Source: CAZVRZ01 sp964629965
Lineage (GTDB): Bacteria; Chloroflexota; Anaerolineae; Anaerolineales; UBA4823
Direction: 5' to 3'
DNA: 64,000 nt
NCBI GenBank assembly: GCA_964629965.1
Contig: CAZVRZ010000003.1
Location: 1 to 64,000, forward strand
Shown here: positions 17,236 to 27,614 of the stretch, piece by piece
Layout of the letters: each line of letters opens with the position of its first letter
Position numbering within the stretch: the stretch's first letter is position 1
The notes under the pieces: generated by a model
What the model was told of the DNA's origin: nothing
Databases searched by the model: none
What the model saw: only the letters and a program-made list of their open reading frames with translations
Program-made: the position numbers and the translations under genes

Positions 17236-17299
17236 TTTGAAAGGAGCCTGGTCGGCGTCTGTTTGTTTGATAAAACTCCCAAATCACCGACCAGGCTCC
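17236..17299 (-). terminator. Hairpin downstream of the cohesin/dockerin gene
   Basis: A perfect 13-bp inverted repeat (GGAGCCTGGTCGG at 17243-17255 with CCGACCAGGCTCC at 17287-17299) has a 31-base loop and is followed on the minus strand by TTTC. It separates the two secreted-protein genes. Confidence 0.65.
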
Positions 17300-17316
17300 A
17301 GTAACAAAATTCTACC

Positions 17317-20300
17317 TCATCGACGATTCACAAAAGGTATGAACACCTTTTGGACAGCACCGATAACAAGCGAACCATTCTGATGCAGGCCATACACGCT
17401 TTGTCCTGAGGTATTACCAAAGGACAGCCGTGGGTCTGCTGTAAAGGTCAAGGGCGTGGTTGCGCTTTGAGCAAGCGGCTGCAAGGTGATGCTCATAAAT
17501 GGCCCATCCGGCAAAGCCAACTGCGGCCAGGCCATGCTCCAAACAACCACATCCAATTCACCGTTCAGGTCAGCAGGATCGTACTTTACCGCTACCTGGA
17601 AGCCAGTCGGCAGGTCGAATTGGACAGCATCTGGAATACCGTTCTGATCCGCATCCGCCGGATCAAGGGTAGCCAGGCTGGAGTCGTAATCCAGAGAGAA
17701 GACCAGGCTGCTGATCGCGCTGCCGTTGGCAGTAAAGTTCACCGGCACGCTCACTGGTTTCTCAGGTTCGGTCAGGCTCATAGGCAAGCTGATCATAGGC
17801 ACGCCCAGGCTGTTCTTATCGGTTGGCACAGGCAGTTCATCTTTGTCAGCCTGTACACTGCCTCCAAAGATGATCCCAACCGTCGAAGATAGGTCTCCAG
17901 CATCAACCAGATAGTCTTGGTTGGGGTTGCAGCCGATCGAATCACCCGAATAGCTGCCGCCCGCCACACTGCCAGGATCGCCGGGGTCGCCATCGAAGAT
18001 CTCAAGTACCATGCCCGTCAGGTCACCGGCATTGACGGCAGTATCCCGGTTGCAGTCTCCCAGGGTGCCGCCAACAATGCGCACAAAGCCATCAGAGACG
18101 CCGCCCACCACGGTAACTCCCTTCGAGGCGAAAGAAGCCGAGGGACTACCAGAGAAACCTACCCGCATGTTGGCGCTGGAACCAGCGACCACCGGGCAAG
18201 AGCTGCTCACCTGGAATGTGAGATTGAGCAAAGTACCGCCTGGCAGCGCTTGAACCGGGGCAGTCGTATCCATGATGACCACATCGATTTCCCCATCAGC
18301 ATCGTTCGGGTTATGATTGAAACTGGCAGTGAAGCCTGCTGGCAGGGTAAACTGTAAGCCATCCACCGGGTTGAAGGACAAACAAGCAGCATCATAATCC
18401 ACCGAGAACACAATCGTATCGATGGCAAATCCATTCGTACTGAAGTTGATTGGAACGTTTATGTTGCTGCCGAGCTCAACCGCCTGCTCGGGATCGGCGC
18501 TTAGGAAGACCGGCACTGTGCGTTGGGTATCATTGACGAACACATCCCAAACATAGTTCGTATCGTTGGGCACGATATCGGTGGCCTCAGAAAGGAAGAC
18601 CACATGCCGTCCATTCCCAGAGATCGTTGGCGCCAGAGACCAATCATTTGGCTCGCCGCCCAGGTAATCCTGAGAAACCCGTGAAGTCAAACCGATCTCA
18701 TAAGCACCAGCCAGAACAGCCGTGCGATCATGCAAAAAGACATCGCGCCGGGCATTCAAATCGGGCATGGTGGAATCCATGTTGCTGGCATCTGAGGCAA
18801 AGACGATATACGTGCCATCGAAACTGACGTCGGGCGTATACGAGTCGCCATTGTTGGCCTGCAATCCCAGGAAGTTGAGTGAAACCCGGTCTGTCTTGTT
18901 AGTCAACAGATCCCGGACAAAGATATCTGTGTAACCATTCGTATCCCCAGGCACCAGGGTGTTGGCATCCGAAGCAAAGACCACAAAACGACCATTGCCT
19001 GAAATACGTGGGTTATGCGAGTGATAATTGCCCTCAGCGCCATTGGACGAAACCGAGAGACGTGAAATACTCTCCGTAATTACATTATTTACCATGATGC
19101 GACTATAGAGGAAAACATCCTCGGCGTTATTCGTGTCGTTCGTGATCAGGTTGTTTACCAGGGCCGTGAAAGCGACATAACGCCCATCTGCCGAGATACT
19201 GGGGGAGAAAGCGTTCTGAGTTACCGGGGCAGAGACTGGCTTGGAAACGAGATAAGTGCGCCCGGCCAGCAAGTCGCGCAGGTAAACATTCGAGCCAACA
19301 TTACGAGCATCGCCGGTCAGGTTGCTTGCCCAGGAGCGGAAGGCAAGGTAGCGGCCATCATAAGAAAGGGTTGGCTGGTCAGATACCGCGTTAGCCTGCA
19401 AGGCAGTCGAATCTGCGACAGAGGCGCGGATAAAGGCCTGGGTAACACGATCGTAGACAAACACATCTCGCAGTCCATTCGTGTCTCCCGGTACCAGGTT
19501 ACTCGCTTCTGAACTAAAGGCAATGTAACGCCCATCGCCAGAGATCGCTACCTGCCAGGAATGGCCCAATGGCTGCAATCCGTCATATCCAAAATCCGTG
19601 ATGCGTTCCGTCGACACTGCTCCCGGCTCGTCAAAGACGCCATCCAGATCTGTATCGCGATCACGTAGGAAAACATCCCGACGCCCATTCGTATCGCCGG
19701 CAGCCAGGTTGGTCGCTTCGGATGTAAAGACTACAAACCGCCCATCATACGAAACACCTGTGCTGTAGGCTTCAAACTCAACACCCGAAGCCTGGTCACC
19801 TTCCACATTCGCCGTGCTTACAGAGATGCGGGCATTCGAACCGCCCTTGCAGGATGGGAAGGTAAACCAACCGATGCGAGTTTTCCACTGGCTGGCTGAA
19901 GCAGCCTCGTAATAAGCATTGGTGTACCAGAAGATACACTCATTCATTGGGTCAATACTCATAGTGCTCTGGCGACCCCATTGACCATCAATGATCGGAT
20001 CGCCATCATTCTCGTGCCCACTTCCATAGTAGAAGGGAGCCTCACCCTGGGTGAGGTTACTCAAGGGATCGGTCACCAATCGCCCGGCATAGAAGATCGA
20101 TGGGTACAAAGTGAGGCTAGAAATATTGAAACCCATCGCCATATCGCCAGCCCGGTCTACCGCCAGGCTACCCAACCAACGATAATGGGTATCGGGTTGG
20201 TGAGTACCTTGTTGGTAGATGGTCGGAGCAATCGCCCCGGCCGGATCGGGCCGGAATTCATACCAACGCAATCCAGTAACGCCGCCGCTGAGGATGGTGT

Positions 20301-21399
20301 GCATGGTCCATAGGGAAGCCACCCCGTTAATAATACGATACTGTAATGGTGAAGTTAACTTATCCCCGTGCACTTCCAGCCTTTCGCCCGTGCCCGGTTG
20401 TGGTATTAAGTATCCATTTGCCCAGATAATCGAGGTATCAGTGGGCAGGATAAAATCTGGCCGGTGAAGTGCATCTCCAAAGGTAGACACATTCGTGTTG
20501 ATCCAGTCAACCTGGAATTTCCAGAACGACATCCGCCCCGGCTCAATCGAAGCAAAGTAGTTGGGTGTGCCATACTGGGGCGGAGTGCCCAAAAGCGTGG
20601 TTGGCACCAGGTGCTCAAAGCCCATTTGCTCGTTGAGGTAATACGTCACGAACCGTGCTTCCTCTTGAACGCCGCCCAACAGGTCTTCCCGGTTCAGAGC
20701 CCACACCTTCAGACCTTTGGGCGTGCGGTTCAGGCCGCTATTATATGCATCGTACAGGTCGGCTGCCAGGTAATATCCATCCGGCCACAAGCCCAGCTTG
20801 GGGGAATCGGGATAGTAGCGATAGATGCCAACATTGGTATCTACCGTGTAGTAATACCAGTGATCCTTGCTGAAGAAAGCCGAACCGCCTGGAGTGCTCG
20901 GTAGGGCAATTCCTTTGGAAACAGCGACGCAAAGATAGTAGGGCCCGGTGTTACCATCACTATACGCCACGTCCACCACGACCCAACGCCCAGCCATGTG
21001 GTCATAAACAATGGATGGCTGTCCATGATGATAACCATTGCCGCCATCACAGGATGTACCTGTATTGGCGCCGGTCCACAGCGTTTCAAAATCTGCGCTG
21101 AACAACGGCGTGCCCGAAGGTGGTGATTCTGGATTCTCACCGGGGAACCGACCATCCTTCCGGTACAATGCCAGTTGTTCGTTCACTGCCTGCAGATAGT
21201 GCAAATGGCCTGCGGCCCCGGTTGTGTCAGGCACAACCGTATCCAGGTCGTAGTTATTGGCTCGCCCCCGCCCTGAAAATTGCACAACTAGATTCGGCAT
21301 GACTTCTGTGCGAGAAAAAACGCTGGTAGCCGAAACAACCAATAAGCTTACAAGCAATCCAATACTGAAAACGATCTGCAAAATTCTTTTGCTTTTCAT
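17317..21399 (-). CDS. Large secreted protein: PD40 propeller repeats, cohesin, dockerin, cohesin
   Basis: A 1360-residue exported protein with an N-terminal signal peptide. Residues about 40-520 form a domain I cannot name. From about 530 to 930, TolB/PD40-type repeats (pattern SxDGRYVAFxSxAxNLxxxDTN, DVFxxD) suggest a beta-propeller. A cohesin domain lies at about 940-1090. A dockerin with two calcium loops (DCNRDTAVNAGDL and NPNQDYLVDAGDL) lies at about 1095-1165, and a second cohesin at about 1190-1345. Cohesin and dockerin normally bind each other to assemble cellulosomes; having both in one chain would allow self-assembly or chaining. GGGAGGTAGG precedes the ATG. Confidence 0.85.
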   Translation of the reverse strand: MKSKRILQIVFSIGLLVSLLVVSATSVFSRTEVMPNLVVQFSGRGRANNYDLDTVVPDTTGAAGHLHYLQAVNEQLALYRKDGRFPGENPESPPSGTPLFSADFETLWTGANTGTSCDGGNGYHHGQPSIVYDHMAGRWVVVDVAYSDGNTGPYYLCVAVSKGIALPSTPGGSAFFSKDHWYYYTVDTNVGIYRYYPDSPKLGLWPDGYYLAADLYDAYNSGLNRTPKGLKVWALNREDLLGGVQEEARFVTYYLNEQMGFEHLVPTTLLGTPPQYGTPNYFASIEPGRMSFWKFQVDWINTNVSTFGDALHRPDFILPTDTSIIWANGYLIPQPGTGERLEVHGDKLTSPLQYRIINGVASLWTMHTILSGGVTGLRWYEFRPDPAGAIAPTIYQQGTHQPDTHYRWLGSLAVDRAGDMAMGFNISSLTLYPSIFYAGRLVTDPLSNLTQGEAPFYYGSGHENDGDPIIDGQWGRQSTMSIDPMNECIFWYTNAYYEAASASQWKTRIGWFTFPSCKGGSNARISVSTANVEGDQASGVEFEAYSTGVSYDGRFVVFTSEATNLAAGDTNGRRDVFLRDRDTDLDGVFDEPGAVSTERITDFGYDGLQPLGHSWQVAISGDGRYIAFSSEASNLVPGDTNGLRDVFVYDRVTQAFIRASVADSTALQANAVSDQPTLSYDGRYLAFRSWASNLTGDARNVGSNVYLRDLLAGRTYLVSKPVSAPVTQNAFSPSISADGRYVAFTALVNNLITNDTNNAEDVFLYSRIMVNNVITESISRLSVSSNGAEGNYHSHNPRISGNGRFVVFASDANTLVPGDTNGYTDIFVRDLLTNKTDRVSLNFLGLQANNGDSYTPDVSFDGTYIVFASDASNMDSTMPDLNARRDVFLHDRTAVLAGAYEIGLTSRVSQDYLGGEPNDWSLAPTISGNGRHVVFLSEATDIVPNDTNYVWDVFVNDTQRTVPVFLSADPEQAVELGSNINVPINFSTNGFAIDTIVFSVDYDAACLSFNPVDGLQFTLPAGFTASFNHNPNDADGEIDVVIMDTTAPVQALPGGTLLNLTFQVSSSCPVVAGSSANMRVGFSGSPSASFASKGVTVVGGVSDGFVRIVGGTLGDCNRDTAVNAGDLTGMVLEIFDGDPGDPGSVAGGSYSGDSIGCNPNQDYLVDAGDLSSTVGIIFGGSVQADKDELPVPTDKNSLGVPMISLPMSLTEPEKPVSVPVNFTANGSAISSLVFSLDYDSSLATLDPADADQNGIPDAVQFDLPTGFQVAVKYDPADLNGELDVVVWSMAWPQLALPDGPFMSITLQPLAQSATTPLTFTADPRLSFGNTSGQSVYGLHQNGSLVIGAVQKVFIPFVNRR

Positions 21400-21460
21400 A
21401 TCTGGATCCTACCTCCCTGCATAATCTTTTGAATGTTGGAATGGAAAGATAGAAAAAAAC

Positions 21461-21488
21461 ATGTCAACCACTGACATCATGCTGACAT
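21461..21488. promoter_or_regulatory. TGTCA/TGACA repeat cluster upstream of the cohesin/dockerin gene
   Basis: ATGTCA (21461-21466), TGACAT (21472-21477) and TGACAT (21483-21488) form an inverted and a direct repeat with 11-base phasing between starts. This is spaced about one helical turn, as for a dimeric regulator. The minus strand here also reads TTGACA, a possible -35. Confidence 0.4.
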
Positions 21489-21605
21489 ATTATTGCATCA
21501 TTGGGTAATTGCGTCAATACCCCTTGCTACCTACTTTCTACATCATACGCCGCTTACGCTCGGCAATGATTCTCTCGCAATCCATCTTTAGTATCCTTCT
21601 GAAAC

Positions 21606-22625
21606 TCAGGCAGGCTTTTGCCCGCCACAAGATTCCCGAACGACCAGTTTCGTTTCCAGGATCACCCGACGCGGCGTTCCAGCCTCGCCTTCGATGAGTT
21701 CCAACAACATCTCCACCAAGTGCACACCCATTTCATAGATCGGTTGGTGGATGGTGGTGAGCTGCGGATATGCCATGGTCGCAGGGGTGAGGTCATCATA
21801 GCCCACCACGGCGATATCTTTTGGCACAGACAGGCCTGCCTGGTGAATGGCCTTAAGGACTCCCAAAGCCATCATATCTGAACCGACAAAGATTGCATCG
21901 GGGTTTTGCTCCAACAAAAGCAAGGCAGCCTCGTAACCACCATGTTCCGTAAAATCTGCTTCTACCACCATTTCATCATCAATCGGTATGCCGTGATCCA
22001 CCAGAGCCTTATGATACCCTTCTTCGCGATCTCGCCCGGCGTTCGTGATCAATGGCCCGGCAACTTCTCCTATCCGGCGGCGGCCCAGCGCGATCAAGTA
22101 AGAAACAGCCCGGTGGGCTCCGGCCACATTATCCACATCAACATAGCTGACATTATCAATAAAAGGTCGGCCGGCCACCACAAAAGGCGTTTTGCTTTTT
22201 TTCAACTGCTCGATCAACCGGTCGCCAGCATGCGTGGACTGAATGATAACGCCATCCAAAAAGCCGCTCTGAGAAATGCGCGGAAAAAGTTTTTCTTCAT
22301 CATCAGAGGTCTGAAAGACAAACAAGGAAAGCGTATAATCATGCTGGTTACAAGCCTGGGTGATCCCCTGGGTCAAGCGCGGAAAGTAGGGATCGGTAGA
22401 AAAGGTGCGAATACTGCGTGGAATGACCAGGCCGATCACTCGTGAGCGCCGCGAAGCCAGCGAACGCGCGGCCGGGTTGGGTTGGTAACCGGTCTCATTG
22501 ACCACTTTCAATACCCGCTCACGAATCTCAGTTCCCACGGTTGGATCATGATTGACCACCCGTGACACGGTTGAACGCGACACACCGACGCGCCTGGCAA
22601 TCTCTTCCAAGGTTAAATTAGTCAT
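21606..22625 (-). CDS. LacI-family transcriptional regulator
   Basis: A 339-residue repressor. The N-terminal helix-turn-helix (LEEIARRVGVSRSTVSRVVN) and hinge helix (NPAARSLASRRSRVIGLVIP) are classical. The rest is a periplasmic-binding-protein-like sensor domain (PDAIFVGSDMMALGVL, IAVVGYDDLTPATM, LTTIHQP), so the effector is probably a sugar. No transporter or sugar catabolic genes adjoin it. The nearest gene on the same strand encodes the cohesin/dockerin protein downstream. A perfect palindrome 29 bases upstream of the start is a likely autoregulatory operator. Confidence 0.93.
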   Translation of the reverse strand: MTNLTLEEIARRVGVSRSTVSRVVNHDPTVGTEIRERVLKVVNETGYQPNPAARSLASRRSRVIGLVIPRSIRTFSTDPYFPRLTQGITQACNQHDYTLSLFVFQTSDDEEKLFPRISQSGFLDGVIIQSTHAGDRLIEQLKKSKTPFVVAGRPFIDNVSYVDVDNVAGAHRAVSYLIALGRRRIGEVAGPLITNAGRDREEGYHKALVDHGIPIDDEMVVEADFTEHGGYEAALLLLEQNPDAIFVGSDMMALGVLKAIHQAGLSVPKDIAVVGYDDLTPATMAYPQLTTIHQPIYEMGVHLVEMLLELIEGEAGTPRRVILETKLVVRESCGGQKPA

Positions 22626-22654
22626 AGATTTCTACCTCCTTATCCCAAAACTTA

Positions 22655-22666
22655 AAGAGCGCTCTT
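22655..22666. promoter_or_regulatory. Probable LacI-family operator AAGAGCGCTCTT
   Basis: A perfect 12-bp palindrome with the central GAGCGCTC core found in operators of LacI-type sugar repressors such as CebR. Its place just upstream of the regulator gene fits autoregulation. Confidence 0.65.
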
Positions 22667-22781
22667 GCAATTATCTTACCACCCTGGCGAGAATTGTCAA
22701 GCACATATACAAAATAGGATGTTGCCAGCAGAATTTCACCTGCCAACAACACCCTATTTACTTTATGCCCACCACTTTTGG

Positions 22782-23726
22782 TTAATCGAATGATGATAGA
22801 GTGATCCCATCGGGTATTTGTTGAGGATCATACGGAGTGATTTGGTAAACATAGTAGTTCAACCAATTGGCATACAACAGGTTTGCATGGCCTCGCCAGC
22901 GCACCACAGGCAGCCGAGCAGGATCATCGCTAGGGTAATAATTGCGAGGCACATGGATCGGCAAACCTTTGCCGATATCACGATCGTATTCCCCCTTAAG
23001 CGTAAATGGGTCATACTCGGAATGCCCGGTAATATAGAACTGCCGCCGGTCTTTGGAAGCCAGGATATACAAGCCGGCTTCTCCAGATTCAACCAACACA
23101 TCCACTTCGGGAACCAGATCGACATCTGCACGCCGGATCTCAGTGTGGCGCGAATGAGGCGCATAAAACTCGTCATCAAAACCGCGCAGTAATTTTTCGT
23201 TTTGCATCATCACGCGGTGTGGAAACACGCCAAACATCTTGGCCGGCAGCGGATATTTGGGAATGCCATACGCATGGTATAAACCTGCCTGGGCTGCCCA
23301 ACAGATATGGAAAGTTGAATACACGTGAGTCTCTTTCCAGGTCAAAATATCGCACAGCTCGGGCCAATAATCCACTTGTTCGAAGGGTATCTGCTCCACC
23401 GGAGCACCGGTGATGATCAGTCCGTCAAATTTCTCGTTTTCTATATCCCGAAAGGTTTTATAGTGTGCGATCAGGTGATCTTGCGATGTGTTCTTTGATT
23501 CGTGCGATTCTGTATGCAGCAGCGTAATCTCCACTTGCAGGGCAGAATTGCCCAAGAGGCGTAACAACTGCGTTTCGGTAGAGATCTTGGTTGGCATCAG
23601 GTTCAAGATGGCTATCCGGATCGGACGAATATCCTGGTGTATGGCACGAAATTCGCCCATGACAAAAATGTTCTCGCCCTCCAGGATCTGCTTGGCAGGA
23701 AGAGTGTCAGGAATTTTTACAGGCAT
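22782..23726 (-). CDS. metA: Homoserine O-acetyltransferase (MetA family, acetyl-CoA type)
   Basis: A 314-residue MetA-family enzyme that activates homoserine for methionine synthesis. The catalytic Cys is at 142 (HICWAAQAG). The specificity position 111 is Glu (ITGAPVEQI), the residue linked to acetyl-CoA use; E. coli MetA has Gly there and uses succinyl-CoA. So despite the usual succinyltransferase label, acetyl transfer is expected, which agrees with the upstream partner metY. The start at 23726 has AAGGAGAA just before it; the frame is open further up but inside metY. The gene lies 25 bp after metY in the same operon. Confidence 0.93.
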   Translation of the reverse strand: MPVKIPDTLPAKQILEGENIFVMGEFRAIHQDIRPIRIAILNLMPTKISTETQLLRLLGNSALQVEITLLHTESHESKNTSQDHLIAHYKTFRDIENEKFDGLIITGAPVEQIPFEQVDYWPELCDILTWKETHVYSTFHICWAAQAGLYHAYGIPKYPLPAKMFGVFPHRVMMQNEKLLRGFDDEFYAPHSRHTEIRRADVDLVPEVDVLVESGEAGLYILASKDRRQFYITGHSEYDPFTLKGEYDRDIGKGLPIHVPRNYYPSDDPARLPVVRWRGHANLLYANWLNYYVYQITPYDPQQIPDGITLSSFD

Positions 23727-23751
23727 ATTAAATTCTCCTTGAAAGATGAGA

Positions 23752-25038
<1,287 letters not shown>

Positions 25039-25259
25039 ACAGTTTCTCTCCTTTGGTATTAGAAAATATCTTGATCATGGATCATGGCTAAAAAAAAGCG
25101 GCGGACAGGCTCACGCAATCTTTGGCAAGATTTGCGGGAGGCTGTCCGCCGCCTGAAGAAGCGAATGAAATTACGCTTTTCCGAGGCGGTGGCTACCTGC
25201 CCGCCTCGGGCGCATCAAGCATGAAATGTGGTCCAGTCTTGTGTTCATAAAATTGGCCT
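25039..25259 (-). promoter_or_regulatory. metY leader: candidate attenuator or riboswitch
   Basis: The leader RNA first folds a perfect 9-bp hairpin (CCGAGGCGG/CCGCCTCGG, 25181-25209, 11-base loop). A very strong terminator follows. CCGCCT from the 3' arm of the first hairpin can instead pair with AGGCGG (25149-25154) at the base of the terminator, enclosing a small GCG/CGC hairpin. This gives two exclusive folds. I do not see the SAM-I core, so the ligand class is unassigned; S-adenosylmethionine is a reasonable guess from context only. Confidence 0.55.
25090..25152 (-). terminator. Intrinsic terminator in the metY leader
   Basis: An 11-bp GC-rich stem (GCGGCGGACAG with CTGTCCGCCGC) encloses a second hairpin (CGCAAATCTT/AAGATTGCG) and is followed by eight U residues. 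It lies 52 bases before the metY start codon, not after a gene. Confidence 0.88.
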
Positions 25260-25288
25260 ATTGTATGGCAGTAGTGGAAATTTGTCAA
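25260..25288 (-). promoter_or_regulatory. Strong sigma-70 promoter of metY-metA
   Basis: On the minus strand, TTGACA (25283-25288) and TACAAT (25260-25265) are separated by exactly 17 bases. Transcription should begin near 25253. Confidence 0.85.
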
Positions 25289-25324
25289 GACAACTTTAAC
25301 AATCCGTCTTCCCGCCAGGTGACG

Positions 25325-26206
25325 TTAGCCGCGGTAATAAGGCCTGGGCAGGCCTGTTACACCCGCACGCATGCGGTAGAGATCGCCGGCTCCCGGCTGA
25401 GCCTGGCGCTGTGACTCGCTCAGCCCGACCCAAGCCGAGGTGATATACAACTCGTCCAGGTCTTTGCCGCCGAACATGCAGCACGTTGGGCGCTGCACCG
25501 GCATGGGTAGAATGCATTCCACCTTGCCATCCGGATCGTAACGGGTCACTTTCCAGCCATCCCAGCGAGCGCTCCACACGAACCCGGCGCTGTCCACCGC
25601 CAGGCCATCGGGCACGCCCGGTTCTTCGGGATCGTGCACAAAAATACGCCGCCGGTCTAACTCACCGCTGGCCGAGTCATAATCAAAAGCATAGATGGTA
25701 TAACGCAGCGAATCGGTATAATACATCGTCTTGCCATCCGGGCTCCATCCCAGGCCGTTGGAGATCAGCACATCCTCTTGCACCTGGTGCAGAAGATGAT
25801 CTGGATCGAGCCGGTACAGCCTGCCGGCAGGTAGCGGCGAAACATCGGGTCCATCGTACATCGAACCGGCAAAGAACTGCCCGCCCGGCGCCACGGCGCC
25901 ATCGTTAAAGCGAAAATACGGCCTGTTCTCTTCGGGCCGCTGCAGCCATTCAACATCCATGGAAAGGCCATCCCACAAAGCCAACCCCTGTTCGGCCGAT
26001 ATGATGAACCCTCCGCCCTGGCGCAGTCCGAGCGAAGTAACCCGAAACGGCATGTGGATGGTATGCCAGGAAGGAACGCCTGGTTCGAAGCGCTCCACCT
26101 TCTTGCCATAAATATCCAACCAGTACAAAGCCTGCTCATCCGAGCGCCAGAGTGGACCCTCACCCAGTTCGCATTGCGAAGCAACCAAACGTTCGATCTC
26201 AAGCAT
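25325..26206 (-). CDS. SMP-30/gluconolactonase-family hydrolase
   Basis: A 293-residue six-bladed propeller enzyme of the SMP-30 family, which hydrolyses sugar lactones with a divalent metal. Conserved segments are visible: GEGPLWRSDEQALYWLDI near the start (metal Glu), RFNDGAVAPGGQFFAGSM, ISNGLGWSPDGKTMYYTDS (metal Asn and Asp) and VPDGLAVDSAGFVWSA. No signal peptide, so cytoplasmic. I prefer the ATG at 26206, since AGGAG directly abuts the one at 26212. It overlaps the upstream aminotransferase gene by 8 bp, forming a two-gene operon whose shared pathway is not evident. Confidence 0.88.
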   Translation of the reverse strand: MLEIERLVASQCELGEGPLWRSDEQALYWLDIYGKKVERFEPGVPSWHTIHMPFRVTSLGLRQGGGFIISAEQGLALWDGLSMDVEWLQRPEENRPYFRFNDGAVAPGGQFFAGSMYDGPDVSPLPAGRLYRLDPDHLLHQVQEDVLISNGLGWSPDGKTMYYTDSLRYTIYAFDYDSASGELDRRRIFVHDPEEPGVPDGLAVDSAGFVWSARWDGWKVTRYDPDGKVECILPMPVQRPTCCMFGGKDLDELYITSAWVGLSESQRQAQPGAGDLYRMRAGVTGLPRPYYRG

Positions 26207-27377
26207 TTTCATCTCCTAAAAATACGGCTTGAGCGGCCGTCACCCCCACGCCCGCCCGGAATGAATAACCACTTTGCTTCAGCGCAGTTTCAAGCGCGCC
26301 GACCGTTGCCAACACATCGCCCGGGCGCACTGCGCCCATGTGACCGATGCGGAAATACTCGCTCTTAATGGCCGGGTGCAGTCCACCAGCCAGCACGACC
26401 CCAGCCTGGCCAACCTTCGCCAGTAAATCTCCTCCGCTAATACCGGGCGGGAAGCGCGGCGCCGTCATGGTATGAGCAGCAAGCTCATCCGACAGCGGCA
26501 CCTGTCCGAGTTCCAGCGCTTGCACGGCTTGCCGGCAAGCCCGGCTGATTGTCACGTGGCGGGCAAAACGTTTCTCCATCCCTTCCGCCAGGATTTGTCC
26601 CAGGCTGGTATTGAGGGCAAAGATCAGGTTGACCGCCGGCGTGGCAAAATAACTTGGCTTGTGCGCCTCGTAAGCCTGCATGATGGGCAGCCAGTTGCTC
26701 CAATCCGCGTAATAGTTCGATACCGGGGTCTTGCGTTGGTGGAACGCTTCCATCGCCCGCGCGCCGGCTACGATCAAGGCCAGGCCGGGCGGCACGCCGA
26801 TGGCCTTTTGCGAAGCTGTCAAAGCCAGGTCAACGCCCCACTCATCCATGCGCAGTTCCTCGCCCGCCACCGAACAGACGCCATCCACCACGCATAGCGC
26901 CCCATACTGCCGGGTCAGGGCCGCCACCCCGGGTACATCTGCCAACACGCCGGTCGAAGTATCCACCTGGGTGACCGTGACCAGCTTGAAGCCGCCAGTG
27001 CGCAGCGCCGCTTCCACCTCTGCCAGGGCAGGCTGTCCGCCCACCGGTGCAACCAATTGGGTTACCTGAGCACCATAACGCTCGAGCAGTGCGGCGAAAC
27101 GGTCGCCAAAGTAACCGGTATTGACGACCAGGGCCCGGTCGCCCGGCTCGATCAGATTGGCGCCGGCCGAATCCATCGCCAGCGTGCCGGTGCCTGCCAA
27201 AACAAACGGCTGTCCCCCAGAGCATAAAAACACCTGTCGCAGGCGTTCCAACGCCTGGCCAAAAGCATCTATAAACGAAGGCGCCAGGTGGCTGGTGGTG
27301 GGCGCACCCATCGCAGCCAATACCTGCGGCTCGAATTCGATCGGCCCTGGGATCATCAGCAAAGAGCGGTCTTTCAT
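26199..27377 (-). CDS. Class V aminotransferase (alanine-glyoxylate / serine-pyruvate type)
   Basis: A 392-residue PLP aminotransferase of the AGXT group. The N-terminal LMIPGPIEFEPQVL and the PLP-lysine segment TASQKAIGVPPGLALI are diagnostic, with VVDGVCSVAGEELRMDEWGVD as the PLP-ring-binding strand. Members move an amino group from alanine, serine or aspartate to glyoxylate or pyruvate; the substrate cannot be told from sequence. First gene of a pair with the SMP-30 lactonase. AGGAGG precedes the start. Confidence 0.9.
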   Translation of the reverse strand: MKDRSLLMIPGPIEFEPQVLAAMGAPTTSHLAPSFIDAFGQALERLRQVFLCSGGQPFVLAGTGTLAMDSAGANLIEPGDRALVVNTGYFGDRFAALLERYGAQVTQLVAPVGGQPALAEVEAALRTGGFKLVTVTQVDTSTGVLADVPGVAALTRQYGALCVVDGVCSVAGEELRMDEWGVDLALTASQKAIGVPPGLALIVAGARAMEAFHQRKTPVSNYYADWSNWLPIMQAYEAHKPSYFATPAVNLIFALNTSLGQILAEGMEKRFARHVTISRACRQAVQALELGQVPLSDELAAHTMTAPRFPPGISGGDLLAKVGQAGVVLAGGLHPAIKSEYFRIGHMGAVRPGDVLATVGALETALKQSGYSFRAGVGVTAAQAVFLGDENA

Positions 27378-27614
27378 CGGAAAAGCCTCCTATTCATTAC
27401 CATTTGAAACTTATACAAATTATCTCACAAATGAAGAAATGCTGCGCTTTGTGGTCGATCAGGTTCCCCAACAGGTGGTGATAAGGGATGTTCCCAAAAG
27501 CGCCCTTGCCGGTCCTTGACGTTGTTCCTGACCCAGCCGAGAGGTTCCAACCTCGCCAACCCCTTTTTTCGTGTAAAATGAATGCGTAAGACATTCTATG
27601 TTCTTGGAGCTGCT

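Noticed and set aside
15693..21399. Cellulosome gene cluster
   Set aside because: There are cohesins and one dockerin but no dockerin-bearing glycoside hydrolase in the window.
25039..25259. SAM-I (S-box) riboswitch before metY
   Set aside because: The conserved GGGACTGGCCC and CnGCAAC segments are not found.
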